In this document: one piece after another, positions 15,799-24,209 of the stretch | Layout: every line of letters starts with the position of its first letter | Numbering within the stretch: the stretch's first letter is position 1 | Source of the DNA: Candidatus Methylomirabilota bacterium | Lineage (GTDB): Bacteria > Methylomirabilota > Methylomirabilia > Rokubacteriales > DASRDR01 | DNA: 39,503 bases | Direction of reading: 5' to 3' | NCBI GenBank assembly: GCA_036005065.1 | Contig: DASYQW010000100.1 | Coordinates: 1-39,503 of the forward strand | Made by a program: the position numbers and the translations under genes | Notes under the pieces: generated by a model | Database searches by the model: none | What the model was told of the DNA's origin: nothing | The model's input: only the letters and a program-made list of their open reading frames with translations

Positions 15799-16760
15799 CA
15801 CGCGCGGGCCGCCCCGGGGGTCGGGTGCCGGCGGCGGGTGAAGAGGCCCATCAGCCCCCCCGGGGCGCAGATCACGAGGAAGGCCAGAATCGCGCCGAAG
15901 ACGAGCCGCCAGTATGGCACCACCGACATCACCGTGTCCTGCAGGTAGATGAAGACGAAGGCTCCCAGCACGGGGCCGAAGAAGTGCGCGAAGCCCCCGA
16001 GCAGCGTCATGAACACGATGTTGCCGGAGTGCGTCCAGTAGGCGAGCGTCGGGTCGACGTTGCCGGTGGGCGGCCCCAGCAGCGCGCCGCCGACCGCGGC
16101 GTACACGGCGGAGATCGTGAACGCGTACCAGCGATAGCGGACGACCCCGATGCCCAGGCTCTCGGCCTTGACCGGATTGTCGCGGATGGTGCGGAGGCAG
16201 AGCCCGAACGGCGACCGGACGATCCGCCACATGCCGAAGGTGGCGAGCGCCAGGACGGCCGCCGAGTAGTAGTAGTAGGGACCGACCAGGTAGGCGACCT
16301 TCGGCATTTCGCCCAGATCCTGCCCGAGGAGCCAGGGGCGGAGCACGCGCATCCCCTCGTCGCCCCCGGTGATCCCGTAGAACTTCAGCAAGAACGTGTA
16401 GAAGACCATGCCGAAAGCCAGCGTGAGCATCCCGAAGTAGATCTTGACGTACCGCACGCAGAGAGCGCCCACCGGGGCCGCCACGGCGGCCGCCGCCACC
16501 GCGGCGGTGAGCAGGATCACCTCCAGCGAGCGGACCCTGGTGTGCGTGGTGAGGACGGCGCCCGTGTAGGCCCCGATCCCGATGAAGAGCGCGTGGCCGA
16601 AGGAGACGAGGCCGGTATAGCCGAACAGGAGGTTGAGGCCCAGCAGGATGACGGCGTAGGCCATGAAGGGCAGCATGAGCGTCAGCTGGTAGGTCGGCGC
16701 CACCAGCGGCAGCACGAGCACGCCCGCCGTCACCGCTCCCAGCACCAGGCGACCCGTCAT
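15798..16760 (-). CDS. livM: Liv-type ABC transporter permease (LivM-like, set 2)
   Basis: The 320-residue multipass permease has the LivM motif GLNLLFGYTGLVSFGHALFIGIGAYTGA. RTIRDNPVKAESLGI is the ATPase-contact loop, and LLGGFAHFFGPVLGAFVFI the late motif. The start overlaps the LivH-like stop and the stop overlaps the LivG-like start. It is more similar to short-chain amide/urea-type permeases in feel than to the set 1 protein, but this is only an impression. Confidence 0.93.
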   Translation of the reverse strand: MTGRLVLGAVTAGVLVLPLVAPTYQLTLMLPFMAYAVILLGLNLLFGYTGLVSFGHALFIGIGAYTGAVLTTHTRVRSLEVILLTAAVAAAAVAAPVGALCVRYVKIYFGMLTLAFGMVFYTFLLKFYGITGGDEGMRVLRPWLLGQDLGEMPKVAYLVGPYYYYSAAVLALATFGMWRIVRSPFGLCLRTIRDNPVKAESLGIGVVRYRWYAFTISAVYAAVGGALLGPPTGNVDPTLAYWTHSGNIVFMTLLGGFAHFFGPVLGAFVFIYLQDTVMSVVPYWRLVFGAILAFLVICAPGGLMGLFTRRRHPTPGAARA

Positions 16761-17644
16761 ACCGCGACCTCGCCGAAGATCCCGCGCGGCCGGAGGACGA
16801 GGACTCCGATCACGATCAGATAGATCAGGAGCATCTCCAGCTCGGGGTACACCGAGATGGCGACGGCCCGCAGGACGCCGACCACCAGGGCCCCCACGAA
16901 GGCGCCGCGCATGCTGCCGAGCCCCCCGATCACCACCACCGCGAAAGCCTCGACGATCAGCTCGATGCCCATCTCGCTCATGGCCGCCGTGGCCGGGATG
17001 ACCAGCGCCCCGCCCAGGGTGCCGAGGGCGGTGCCGAGGGTGAACACCCGGGCGTAGACCGAGGCCATGTTCACCCCCAGCGCCTCGGCCATCTCCCGGT
17101 TCTCGGCCGTCGCCCGCACGATGCGGCCGAACGCGGTGCGGGTGAGGAACCAGCCGATGCCGGCCGCGATGGCGAGGCTCGCCCCGATGACGACGAGGTT
17201 GTAGGTGGGCACGGTCGCGCCGAGCAGGCGGACCTGGCCGTAGACGAGGTAGAGCCCGGCCGTCGACTGCGGTGCCGTTCCCCAGGTCATCCGGATGGCG
17301 TCCTCGAGCATCAACACCAGCGCGAAGGTCAGCAGGAGCTGGAACGTCTCGTCGCGGTCATAGACGAAGCGCAGCAGGCCCCGCTCCACGACCACGCCGA
17401 CGAGGCCGACCAGCAGGCCCGCCAGGGCCAGGGGAAGCAGGAAGAGCCCGGGCGGTCCTCCGGCCCCGATGAAGGCCTGGACTGCCGAGATGCCCACGTA
17501 GGCGCCCAGGGCGTAGAAGGAGCCGCAGGCGAGATTGAAGATCTTCTGGACCCCGAAGATCACCTGGAGGCCCGCCGCGACCAGGAAGAGGATCGCGGCG
17601 TGGAAGATGCCGCCCATCAGCACGTTGACGACGTGCGCCGCCAC
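16757..17644 (-). CDS. livH: Liv-type ABC transporter permease (LivH-like, set 2)
   Basis: The 295-residue permease contains FLVAAGLQVIFGVQKIFNLACGSFYALGAYVG (LivH opening, with N-LACG in place of N-x-AHG). RATAENREMAEALGVN is the coupling loop, and FAVVVIGGLGSMRGAFVGALVVGV the late motif. The start is GTG at 17644 without a clear ribosome site; it gives the expected family length. A strong GC-rich hairpin (17733-17749) separates it from the binding-protein gene upstream and may lower transcription of the permease genes relative to that gene. Confidence 0.92.
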   Translation of the reverse strand: MAAHVVNVLMGGIFHAAILFLVAAGLQVIFGVQKIFNLACGSFYALGAYVGISAVQAFIGAGGPPGLFLLPLALAGLLVGLVGVVVERGLLRFVYDRDETFQLLLTFALVLMLEDAIRMTWGTAPQSTAGLYLVYGQVRLLGATVPTYNLVVIGASLAIAAGIGWFLTRTAFGRIVRATAENREMAEALGVNMASVYARVFTLGTALGTLGGALVIPATAAMSEMGIELIVEAFAVVVIGGLGSMRGAFVGALVVGVLRAVAISVYPELEMLLIYLIVIGVLVLRPRGIFGEVAV

Positions 17645-17732
17645 CGATTGGTCCGGTTTGTCCCGGGGGGAGGCAGGCCCGATCCGTTCGCCGGATGGCG
17701 AACGGCCCGGCTGTGCCGGGAGGGCATTCTTC

Positions 17733-17749
17733 GGGGGGCGGAGCCCCCC
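17733..17749 (-). terminator. GC-rich hairpin after the set 2 binding-protein gene
   Basis: GGGGGGC and GCCCCCC pair perfectly around a 3-base loop, starting 8 bp past the stop at 17757. No U-run follows, so it is not a textbook intrinsic terminator. It could be a partial terminator or an mRNA-stabilising stem that makes more binding protein than permease. The core GGGGGCTCCGCCCCC recurs at 29323-29337. Confidence 0.5.
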
Positions 17750-17756
17750 TCCGAGA

Positions 17757-19040
17757 TCAGGTCTTCCAGGAGCTGATCCAGTCGAAGAGCCTGGTCCCCG
17801 ATGGCTTCATCGCCTGCTTGGTGGAGACGATCTCCAGCGGGTCGATGGTCACGAAGTCGTAGGCATTCTTGTGGGTCGTGATCCCCTGGTAGAAGTTGCA
17901 CATCTGGATGTGGTCCTCGCGCCAGCTGCGCTTCCCCGACAGGGACTCGACCTCCAGCCCCTCGAGGGCCTTGACGACCTGGGTCTTGCTCGGCCACTGT
18001 CCGGCCGCGGCGTAGGCCTTCTCCAGCCCCGCCTTGTACGACTCGGCGCAGAAGTAGGCGTGGTCGCACTCGTAGGGCGGGTATTCGTTGTACTTGGCCT
18101 TGTACTCCCGCACGAACTGCTTGAGGAGCGGGCTGCCCTTGGGATCGTCGAAGTACATGGAGTTGTAGCCGAGCAAGAGGCCTTCGGGAGTGAAGTCCTT
18201 CTTGAGCGAATCGTGCACGCCGCCCGCCGTGGTGAAGACGCCCTTCATGGTCTTGAAGAGCCCGACCGCGGCCGCCTGCTTCATGATGATGGTCGCATCG
18301 CCGGACCAGAAGGAGCACATCAGGAGGTCGGCCCGCGACTGCTGGATGGAGGCGATGTGCGAGGTGAAGTCGGTCGCCCCGAGCTTGGGGAACAGCCCCA
18401 GCACGAACTTGACGTCCGGCATGTGACGCCGGAGCACGGCCTGGTAGGACTCCCAGCAGTCGTGGCCGTAGGAGTAGTCGTTGCCGATGCCCGCTACCGT
18501 CTTGATGCCCTTGAAATACTTGGCGGTGAGCATCGCGGCCACGATGGCCTCGACCTCGTTGTCCACGCTCCGGAAGGCCCACTTCGTGCTGGGCATCGTC
18601 TCCTCGACACCCTTCTGGGTCGTTCCGTCCCAGGAGAGCCACGGCGTCCCCATGTCCTCCGCGACCGGGCCCAGCGCCAGCGTGACCCCGGTTGAGATGC
18701 CGCCGAGGACGACCTCCACCTTGTCCTGGAGGATCAGCTTGCGGTATCGCTCCACCGTGTCCTTCGGGTTGGACTCCTCCTCGACGACGAGCTGGACCGG
18801 GCGCCCGAGGATGCCGCCCGCCCTGTTCACGCGCTCGGCCCACCACTCGGTCCCGCGGAGCCCGGCGGTGCCGACCGGGGCGGCGATACCCGCCCGGATC
18901 GCGAGCACGCCGATCTTCAGCGGCTCCGCCGGAACCCCGGGACGGCCCTGGGCCCGCCCGAGAGCCGGCACGCCCAGGCCGGTCCCGGCCGCCACAGCTG
19001 CCCCCGCGCCCTTGAGGAAGTCACGTCTGCTGGTGCTCAT
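17757..19040 (-). CDS. Liv-type ABC transporter substrate-binding protein with Tat signal (set 2)
   Basis: This 427-residue binding protein begins MSTSRRDFLKGAGAAVAAG, a twin-arginine (SRRDFLK) export signal, so it is probably folded before export. The mature part starts LKIGVLAIRAG, and the peripla_BP_6 fold is indicated by ERVNRAGGILGRPVQLVVEEE and VVLGGISTGVTLAL. The ribosome site GGAGGACCCA precedes the ATG. Its closest relatives in layout bind amides or short organic ligands; the ligand here is unknown. Only 27 bp separate it from vapC upstream, so it may be cotranscribed with the toxin-antitoxin pair and the citrate synthase string. Confidence 0.94.
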   Translation of the reverse strand: MSTSRRDFLKGAGAAVAAGTGLGVPALGRAQGRPGVPAEPLKIGVLAIRAGIAAPVGTAGLRGTEWWAERVNRAGGILGRPVQLVVEEESNPKDTVERYRKLILQDKVEVVLGGISTGVTLALGPVAEDMGTPWLSWDGTTQKGVEETMPSTKWAFRSVDNEVEAIVAAMLTAKYFKGIKTVAGIGNDYSYGHDCWESYQAVLRRHMPDVKFVLGLFPKLGATDFTSHIASIQQSRADLLMCSFWSGDATIIMKQAAAVGLFKTMKGVFTTAGGVHDSLKKDFTPEGLLLGYNSMYFDDPKGSPLLKQFVREYKAKYNEYPPYECDHAYFCAESYKAGLEKAYAAAGQWPSKTQVVKALEGLEVESLSGKRSWREDHIQMCNFYQGITTHKNAYDFVTIDPLEIVSTKQAMKPSGTRLFDWISSWKT

Positions 19041-19067
19041 TGGGTCCTCCTGAGTCGTGGACGTTGG

Positions 19068-19502
19068 CTATTTCGATTCGAGGATGAGTACCCGGAAGCC
19101 TTCGCGCTCGGCGGCGATCGCCTGATCGGTATCGAGGGTGACGAACTCGAACGCGGGGACATCGTCCTCGGCCGCCACGATGGCGGCTCCGATCTGCAAG
19201 GCATCGGCGGCCCGGAGAGGATGGCTCTCCACGACTCGCTCGGCATGCCGGCGGACAATCTCGACGGCCGTGATTTCCGACCAGCGTTCCCAGGCGTCAA
19301 GGAACTCGCGCCGGGCTGCGGTGAGACGCCGGGCGGCGACGGGCTCGGCTCGCCGGCGCCGGGCGAGCGCGGACAGCACCTCGACGCGCGTGAGCGTCCA
19401 CACCACCACCACCGGGTCCTCGCGGAGCCACGTCTCGGCGTGCCGGGTGCCGCGCTCCGCCACGAACAGGGCGACCAGCGCCGAAGAGTCCCAGAACCTC
19501 AC
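19068..19502 (-). CDS. vapC: PIN-domain toxin (VapC family)
   Basis: The 144-residue PIN-domain ribonuclease starts RFWDSSALVALFV. The acidic metal-binding residues are Asp5, Glu41 (RVEVLSAL), Asp100 (RAADALQ) and Asp124 (TLDTD), so it should be active. VapC toxins cleave specific tRNAs or rRNA and are held inactive by the partner antitoxin. The GTG start overlaps the antitoxin TGA (GTGA), the normal coupling for such pairs. It lies between prpF and a transporter operon on the same strand. Confidence 0.93.
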   Translation of the reverse strand: MRFWDSSALVALFVAERGTRHAETWLREDPVVVVWTLTRVEVLSALARRRRAEPVAARRLTAARREFLDAWERWSEITAVEIVRRHAERVVESHPLRAADALQIGAAIVAAEDDVPAFEFVTLDTDQAIAAEREGFRVLILESK

Positions 19503-19801
19503 CAGCGACTATGGCGCTCGTCGAGGAGGTCGCGGAGGACGCTGCCGCGCAGCTTGGGGGGCTTGCGCTTGCCCAGCCACTCCGGCAATCCCCCGGCGCC
19601 ACGTCGGATGAGACCGCGGCGCTCGAGACGCCGGAGTCGCTCCTCGTCGTCGCCTCCGTGTCCGGCCGCGGTCCGCTGCACGGGAATGATGCGTGCGACC
19701 GGCTGGTCCCTGGCGAGGACGAGGACGGTGCCGCCGCTCTTGACGTGCTCCAGGTACCGGGACAGGTTGTTCTTGAGCTCGGCGATCCTGGCCCTTTTCA
19801 T
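19499..19801 (-). CDS. Phd/YefM-type antitoxin partner of VapC
   Basis: The 100-residue protein begins MKRARIAELKNNLSRYLEHVKSGGTVLVLARDQPVARIIPV, the DNA-binding fold of Phd/YefM antitoxins. The C-terminal half is charged (DDEERLRRLERRGLI, then KRKPPKLRG) and would wrap around the toxin. It neutralises VapC and probably represses the pair. Its stop overlaps the vapC start by 4 bp. No clear ribosome site precedes the ATG at 19801. It starts 41 bp after the prpF stop. Confidence 0.9.
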   Translation of the reverse strand: MKRARIAELKNNLSRYLEHVKSGGTVLVLARDQPVARIIPVQRTAAGHGGDDEERLRRLERRGLIRRGAGGLPEWLGKRKPPKLRGSVLRDLLDERHSRW

Positions 19802-19842
19802 GTGGCCATGATAGCCATCAAGGGCAGGCTGGTCAACCGCCC

Positions 19843-20940
19843 TCACGGGACGCGCACGTAGCCTTCCATGAGGCGCCGGGCGGTTCGATAGACGGTGACG
19901 CGCTCGGCCCAGGGCTCCCCGTCGCGGATCGTCACCGCCGCCGCGATCGGCAGGATCCCCGAGGGGTGGCCCAGCCGGACGTCTCCGGCACGCCGGGTCG
20001 CGCATTCGTGGACGACGGTGCCGTCGACCCGGGCGGCCACCGCCAGGCACATGGCGGCGGTGAGCGCGAAGGCGCGGTGGCAGTTGCCCATGGAGACGAC
20101 GCGGGCCACCAGGTCCATCTGCTCGAGCCCGTAGCCGCGCCCGTCGAGCGCCGTGAACGCCGTGGCGGGCGCCACCAGGGCGATCTTCGGCGTCGCCGCG
20201 CTGCCCGGGATCCCCATCCGCGCCGCGGCGCCGCGGCGGATCGCTTCGAGCCGAGCCCCCAGGCCCCGGTCGGCGTCGATCGCCTGCGGCGACTCGGTTC
20301 CCGTGAGGCCGAGATCCACGGCGCGGACGAACGCCACCGGGTTCGTCGCGTCCACCAGCGAGGCCGGAAGCCCCTCGACGAGGTCACGGGCCCGTCCGGT
20401 GGGCAGCAGGCGTCCCGAGCCGGCGCCTCCGGGGTCGAGGAAGTCGAGCGCGATCCGCGCCCCGCGCCCGGGGACGCCCGGGAGCTCGAAGTCGCCGGCC
20501 ACCGCGGCCTCGCCGCCGGCGACGGGCACGTGGGCCACGATGAGCTTCTTCGTGTTGGTGTTGTGGATACGGACGACCGTGTCGGCGCCCGTCGGCGGGA
20601 CGAGGCGCTCGTCGATCGCGAAGGGTCCGACGGCGGAGGCGCAGTTCCCGCAGTTCCCGCTGTAGTCGACGACCGGCTGCCCCACGTGGACCTGGGCGAA
20701 GGTGTAGTCGACGTCGGCTTCGGCATGGGTCGGCGGCCCGATGATGCACGCCTTCGAGAGAGACGAGATCCCTCCGCCCAGGCCGTCGAGCTGGCGGCCG
20801 TACGGGTCCGGGCTCCCGAGAGCGGCCAGCAGCATCCGATCGCGCGCGTCGCCGGCCGGGGGAACATCCTGCTCGTGGAAGAACAGCGCGCGGCTCGTCC
20901 CGCCGCGCATGAAGACGGCGCGGATCCTACGCTGGGCCAC
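19843..20940 (-). CDS. prpF: PrpF-family isomerase (2-methylaconitate cis-trans isomerase-like)
   Basis: The 365-residue protein has the PrpF signature: MRGGTSRALFF near the start, SSLSKACI (Lys63) and SGNCGNCASAVGPFA (Cys97). Lys and Cys correspond to the catalytic pair of PrpF, and NPxxFV and TGTESP segments also fit. PrpF isomerises 2-methyl-trans-aconitate to the cis form in the methylcitrate cycle; other members act on oxalomesaconate or related tricarboxylates. The GTG at 20940 lies inside the aconitase gene (14-bp overlap), so the two are coupled. This supports a role in handling an aconitase product. Confidence 0.88.
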   Translation of the reverse strand: MAQRRIRAVFMRGGTSRALFFHEQDVPPAGDARDRMLLAALGSPDPYGRQLDGLGGGISSLSKACIIGPPTHAEADVDYTFAQVHVGQPVVDYSGNCGNCASAVGPFAIDERLVPPTGADTVVRIHNTNTKKLIVAHVPVAGGEAAVAGDFELPGVPGRGARIALDFLDPGGAGSGRLLPTGRARDLVEGLPASLVDATNPVAFVRAVDLGLTGTESPQAIDADRGLGARLEAIRRGAAARMGIPGSAATPKIALVAPATAFTALDGRGYGLEQMDLVARVVSMGNCHRAFALTAAMCLAVAARVDGTVVHECATRRAGDVRLGHPSGILPIAAAVTIRDGEPWAERVTVYRTARRLMEGYVRVP

Positions 20941-22927
20941 GCGGTGATCGAGGAGCGTCGGCCCCCGCCTCGGTGGAGGCCCGGGGAAGACGCGGGTGAG
21001 CCCCGGCGCCCTGCTGGACGGTATGGCGGAGCCGCCCGCCGGCCAGGAGGATCTCCCGCTCCCGGTCGGTGAGGACGCAGCGCACCGCGACCTGGCGGCC
21101 GGTGGTCTCGTCCTCCACCGTGAGCCTCCCCTCGGCGAGCCCGGCCGTGATCCCGCGGATTCGCAGCCGGTGGCCGGGCACGATCGTGTCGTAGTCCGCG
21201 GGATCGGCGAACTCCAGCGGCAGGATGCCCCAGTTGATCAGGTTCGCGCGGTGGATCCGGGCAAAGGTCTTGGCCAGGACCCCCCGCACCCCGAGGTACA
21301 TCGGGGCGATCGCGGCGTGCTCGCGCGACGAGCCCTGGCCGTAGGTCTGCCCGGCCACGATGAAGCCGGTGCCGGCGGCCCGGGCGCGGGCCGGAAACTC
21401 GGGATCGACGTGCTTGAACAGGAACTCCGCGATGGCGGGAATATTCGACCGGAAGACCAGGATCTGGGCGCCGGCCGGCAGGATGTCGTCGGTCGAGACC
21501 TTGTCGCCGACCCTGATCAGGACGGACCCGGCCACCTCGTCGCCGACCGGCTGGCCGATGGGGACCTCGCGGATGTTCGGGCCCTTGATGACGGCGGCGG
21601 CGGCTCCGTCGGTGGCCGGGGGGATGAGCCCCGCCGTCGCCGGCGCGAAGCGTGGCGGGAAGACGACCTCGGGGGCCCGGCCGAGCCGTCGCGGATCCGT
21701 GATGACGCCGCGGAGCGCCGAGACGGACGCCGTCTGGGACGAGCAGAGGTAGACCTCATCGTCCTTGACGCCGCTTCGGCCCGGGAAGTTCCGGTTGAAG
21801 GCGCGGAGGCTCTTCGAGCCCGAGGCCGGCACGTGCCCGATCCCGGGGCACGCCCCGCAGGTCGACTCGGAGACGACCGCGCCGGCGGCGATGAGGTCGG
21901 CCACGAGGCCCTTGCGCGCCATCGTCTCGAGGATCTGCTGGCTCGCCGGGAAGAGGACGAACGAGACGTCGGGGTGGACCCGCCGCCCGCGCAGGATCTC
22001 GGCCACCACGTACATGTCTTCCCACGAGCCGTTGGTGCAGGATCCGACCAGCACCTGGTCGATCGTCGTGCCCTCGACGTCACCCACGGGCACCACGTGG
22101 TCGGGCGAGCCCGGGAGCGCGACCAGCGGCTCGAGCGCCCCCAGGTCCACCTCGATCGTCTCGTCGTACCGGGCCTCGGGATCCGGCGCGAGGGGCTGCC
22201 ACTCGGCCTCACGTCCGAGCCGGGCGAGGTAGCTGCGCGTCACGTCGTCGGACGGGAAGACGGACGTCGTGAGCCCGAGCTCGGCGCCCATGTTGGCGAT
22301 CGTCGCCCGCTGCGGCACCGTGAGCGTGCCGACGCCCGGGCCGGCATACTCGAAGATCTTGCCGAATCCGCCGCGCACCGTGAGCCGTCGCAGCAGCTCG
22401 AGGATGACGTCCTTCGCGGTGACCCAGGGCCGGAGGCGACCCTTGAGGACGACCCGCACGACCTGTGGCATCGACAAGAAATAGGGAGCCCCGCCCATGG
22501 CGCACGCGACGTCGAGGCCGCCGGCGCCGATCGCGAGCATGCCGAGCGCGCCGCAGAGCGGCGTGTGGCTGTCCGAGCCGAGCAGGGCGAGGCCGGGTGC
22601 TCCGAACGTTTCCAGGTGGACCTGGTGACAGATGCCGTTTCCCGGCTTCGAGTAGTGACCGCCGTAGTGGCGTGAGACGGTCGCCAGATAGCGGTGATCG
22701 TCGGTGTTGCGGGAGTCGAACTGGTACACGTTGTGATCCGCGTACGTGACGACCGTGGGCGCCTGGACCCGCGAGAAGCCCATGGCTTCGAATTGGAGCC
22801 AGGCCATCGTGCCGTTGGTGTCGGTGAGGAGGACCTGATCGATCCGCAGCCCGATCTCGCAGCCGGCAACCGCCTCCCCGGCCGTCAGGTGCCCGGCCAC
22901 GAGCTTCTGGACGACGCTCTGCGGCAT
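20927..22927 (-). CDS. Aconitase-family hydratase (short, bacterial 666-residue type)
   Basis: The 666-residue protein contains the three Fe-S cysteines of aconitases: one in VLVGSCTNGS (about 296) and two in STCGACPGIG (about 356 and 359). GSDSHTPLCGALGMLAIG and QGSSREHAAIAP (with the catalytic Ser) are also present, as is the swivel domain after KVSTDDILPAG. This is the short Aquifex-type aconitase, not the ~860-residue AcnD or AcnA form. It interconverts citrate or 2-methylcitrate and its isomer through a [4Fe-4S] cluster. It starts 15 bp after the citrate synthase stop and overlaps prpF, forming a three-gene unit. The last ~25 residues are a low-complexity tail. Confidence 0.92.
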   Translation of the reverse strand: MPQSVVQKLVAGHLTAGEAVAGCEIGLRIDQVLLTDTNGTMAWLQFEAMGFSRVQAPTVVTYADHNVYQFDSRNTDDHRYLATVSRHYGGHYSKPGNGICHQVHLETFGAPGLALLGSDSHTPLCGALGMLAIGAGGLDVACAMGGAPYFLSMPQVVRVVLKGRLRPWVTAKDVILELLRRLTVRGGFGKIFEYAGPGVGTLTVPQRATIANMGAELGLTTSVFPSDDVTRSYLARLGREAEWQPLAPDPEARYDETIEVDLGALEPLVALPGSPDHVVPVGDVEGTTIDQVLVGSCTNGSWEDMYVVAEILRGRRVHPDVSFVLFPASQQILETMARKGLVADLIAAGAVVSESTCGACPGIGHVPASGSKSLRAFNRNFPGRSGVKDDEVYLCSSQTASVSALRGVITDPRRLGRAPEVVFPPRFAPATAGLIPPATDGAAAAVIKGPNIREVPIGQPVGDEVAGSVLIRVGDKVSTDDILPAGAQILVFRSNIPAIAEFLFKHVDPEFPARARAAGTGFIVAGQTYGQGSSREHAAIAPMYLGVRGVLAKTFARIHRANLINWGILPLEFADPADYDTIVPGHRLRIRGITAGLAEGRLTVEDETTGRQVAVRCVLTDREREILLAGGRLRHTVQQGAGAHPRLPRASTEAGADAPRSPRGPA

Positions 22928-22942
22928 CTGGCGCTCGGCCGC

Positions 22943-24076
22943 TCAGCTCCGGGCCGCCAGCGGCCGGAACGGGCGCGGCGGCGTCCCCACGTACTCGGCG
23001 CGAGGCCGGATGAGGCGGTTGTCGGCGTGCTGCTCCAGGATGTTGGCGGTCCAGCCCGCCACCCGGGAGACGGCGATGACGGGGACGAACAGATCCACCG
23101 GGAGTCCGAGCGCCCGGAAGAGCGGAGCCGAATAGAAGTCCACGTTGGGGATGAGTCCCTTCTCCCGGTTGACGGCCTCGTGCAGGCGCCCGGCCGTTTC
23201 GAACCAGACGCCCTCGCCCGACTGCCGGCACGCCTTCTCGGCCAACCCGCGGAGGATCGCGGCCCGAGGGTCGCCCGCCTTGTAGACCCGATGGCCGAAT
23301 CCCATCAGCCGCCGCTTCTCGGCGAGGGCCTGCCGCGTGAAGGTCTCGGCCCGGTCCGGCGTCCCGATCTCCTCGAGGGTGCGCATGACGGCCTCGCCGG
23401 CGCCGCCATGGAGCGGGCCCTTGAGGGCGCCGAGCGCGCCGGACACCGCCGAGTGCATGTCCGCCAGCGTCGAGGCGACCACCCGCGCCGTGAAGGTGGA
23501 CGCGTTGAACTCGTGCTCGGCGTAGAGGACCAGCGCCGCGTCGAAGGCCCGGACATTGACCGCCTTGGGCTTGCGGCCGGCGACCATGTAGAGGAAGTTC
23601 GCCGCGTGGGAAAGCTCGGGGCGAAGCGGGACCGGACGCTTGCCCTGGCGCACTCGATGAAAGGCCGCCGTCACCGTCGCCATCTGGGCCACGAGCCGGA
23701 CGGCTTTCCGCCGGTTGGCCTCGGCCGAATTGTCTTCGCCATCGGGGTCGAGCGCCCCCAGGAGGGCCAGCGCCGCCTGGAGGACCCGCATGGGGTGCAT
23801 CTCCTTCGGGAGCAGACGGAAGACCCGGAGGAGGAGGGGAGACAGGGGCCGCGCCTCGGTGAGCTCCGTCCGGAGACCGTGCAGCTCGGCGGGGGTCGGA
23901 AGCTCCCCGTGCCAGAGCAGCCACACCACTTCCTCGAACTGCGCGTGACGCGCCAGGTCGGCGATGTCGTAGCCGTTGTAGGCGAGGCGCCCCTGGGCGC
24001 CGTCGAGATCACAGAGCCGGGTGGCGGCCGCGACGACCCCCTCCAGCCCTCTGATGAGTCCGGCTTCGCTCGGCAT
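22943..24076 (-). CDS. Citrate synthase / 2-methylcitrate synthase family
   Basis: The 377-residue short-type citrate synthase has catalytic residues His223 (GPLHGGA), His262 (MGFGHRVYK) and Asp313 (NVDFYS), plus His188 in AEHEFNAS. It condenses oxaloacetate with acetyl-CoA or, in PrpC-type relatives, propionyl-CoA. The association with a PrpF homologue and an aconitase makes the methylcitrate role likely, but sequence cannot separate the two activities here. The start at 24076 is chosen because GGGAGCAGG lies directly upstream; a longer form from 24145 is possible but has an unlikely N-terminus. Confidence 0.92.
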   Translation of the reverse strand: MPSEAGLIRGLEGVVAAATRLCDLDGAQGRLAYNGYDIADLARHAQFEEVVWLLWHGELPTPAELHGLRTELTEARPLSPLLLRVFRLLPKEMHPMRVLQAALALLGALDPDGEDNSAEANRRKAVRLVAQMATVTAAFHRVRQGKRPVPLRPELSHAANFLYMVAGRKPKAVNVRAFDAALVLYAEHEFNASTFTARVVASTLADMHSAVSGALGALKGPLHGGAGEAVMRTLEEIGTPDRAETFTRQALAEKRRLMGFGHRVYKAGDPRAAILRGLAEKACRQSGEGVWFETAGRLHEAVNREKGLIPNVDFYSAPLFRALGLPVDLFVPVIAVSRVAGWTANILEQHADNRLIRPRAEYVGTPPRPFRPLAARS

Positions 24077-24209
24077 CCTGCTCCCTTCGGGTGGGTGACG
24101 GGCGCCTTCGATTGTACTCCCGGAGCGGGGCGATCCGAAGGGCAAGGGGCCGCGCTCGAGGACGCGGCGGAGGGAGAGACTCAGCGGGCCTCGTCGACGA
24201 GGCTCGGCG

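Noticed and set aside
20996-22675. A 559-codon open frame on the plus strand
   Set aside because: It is antisense to the aconitase gene, whose protein is clearly real; this frame has no family match.
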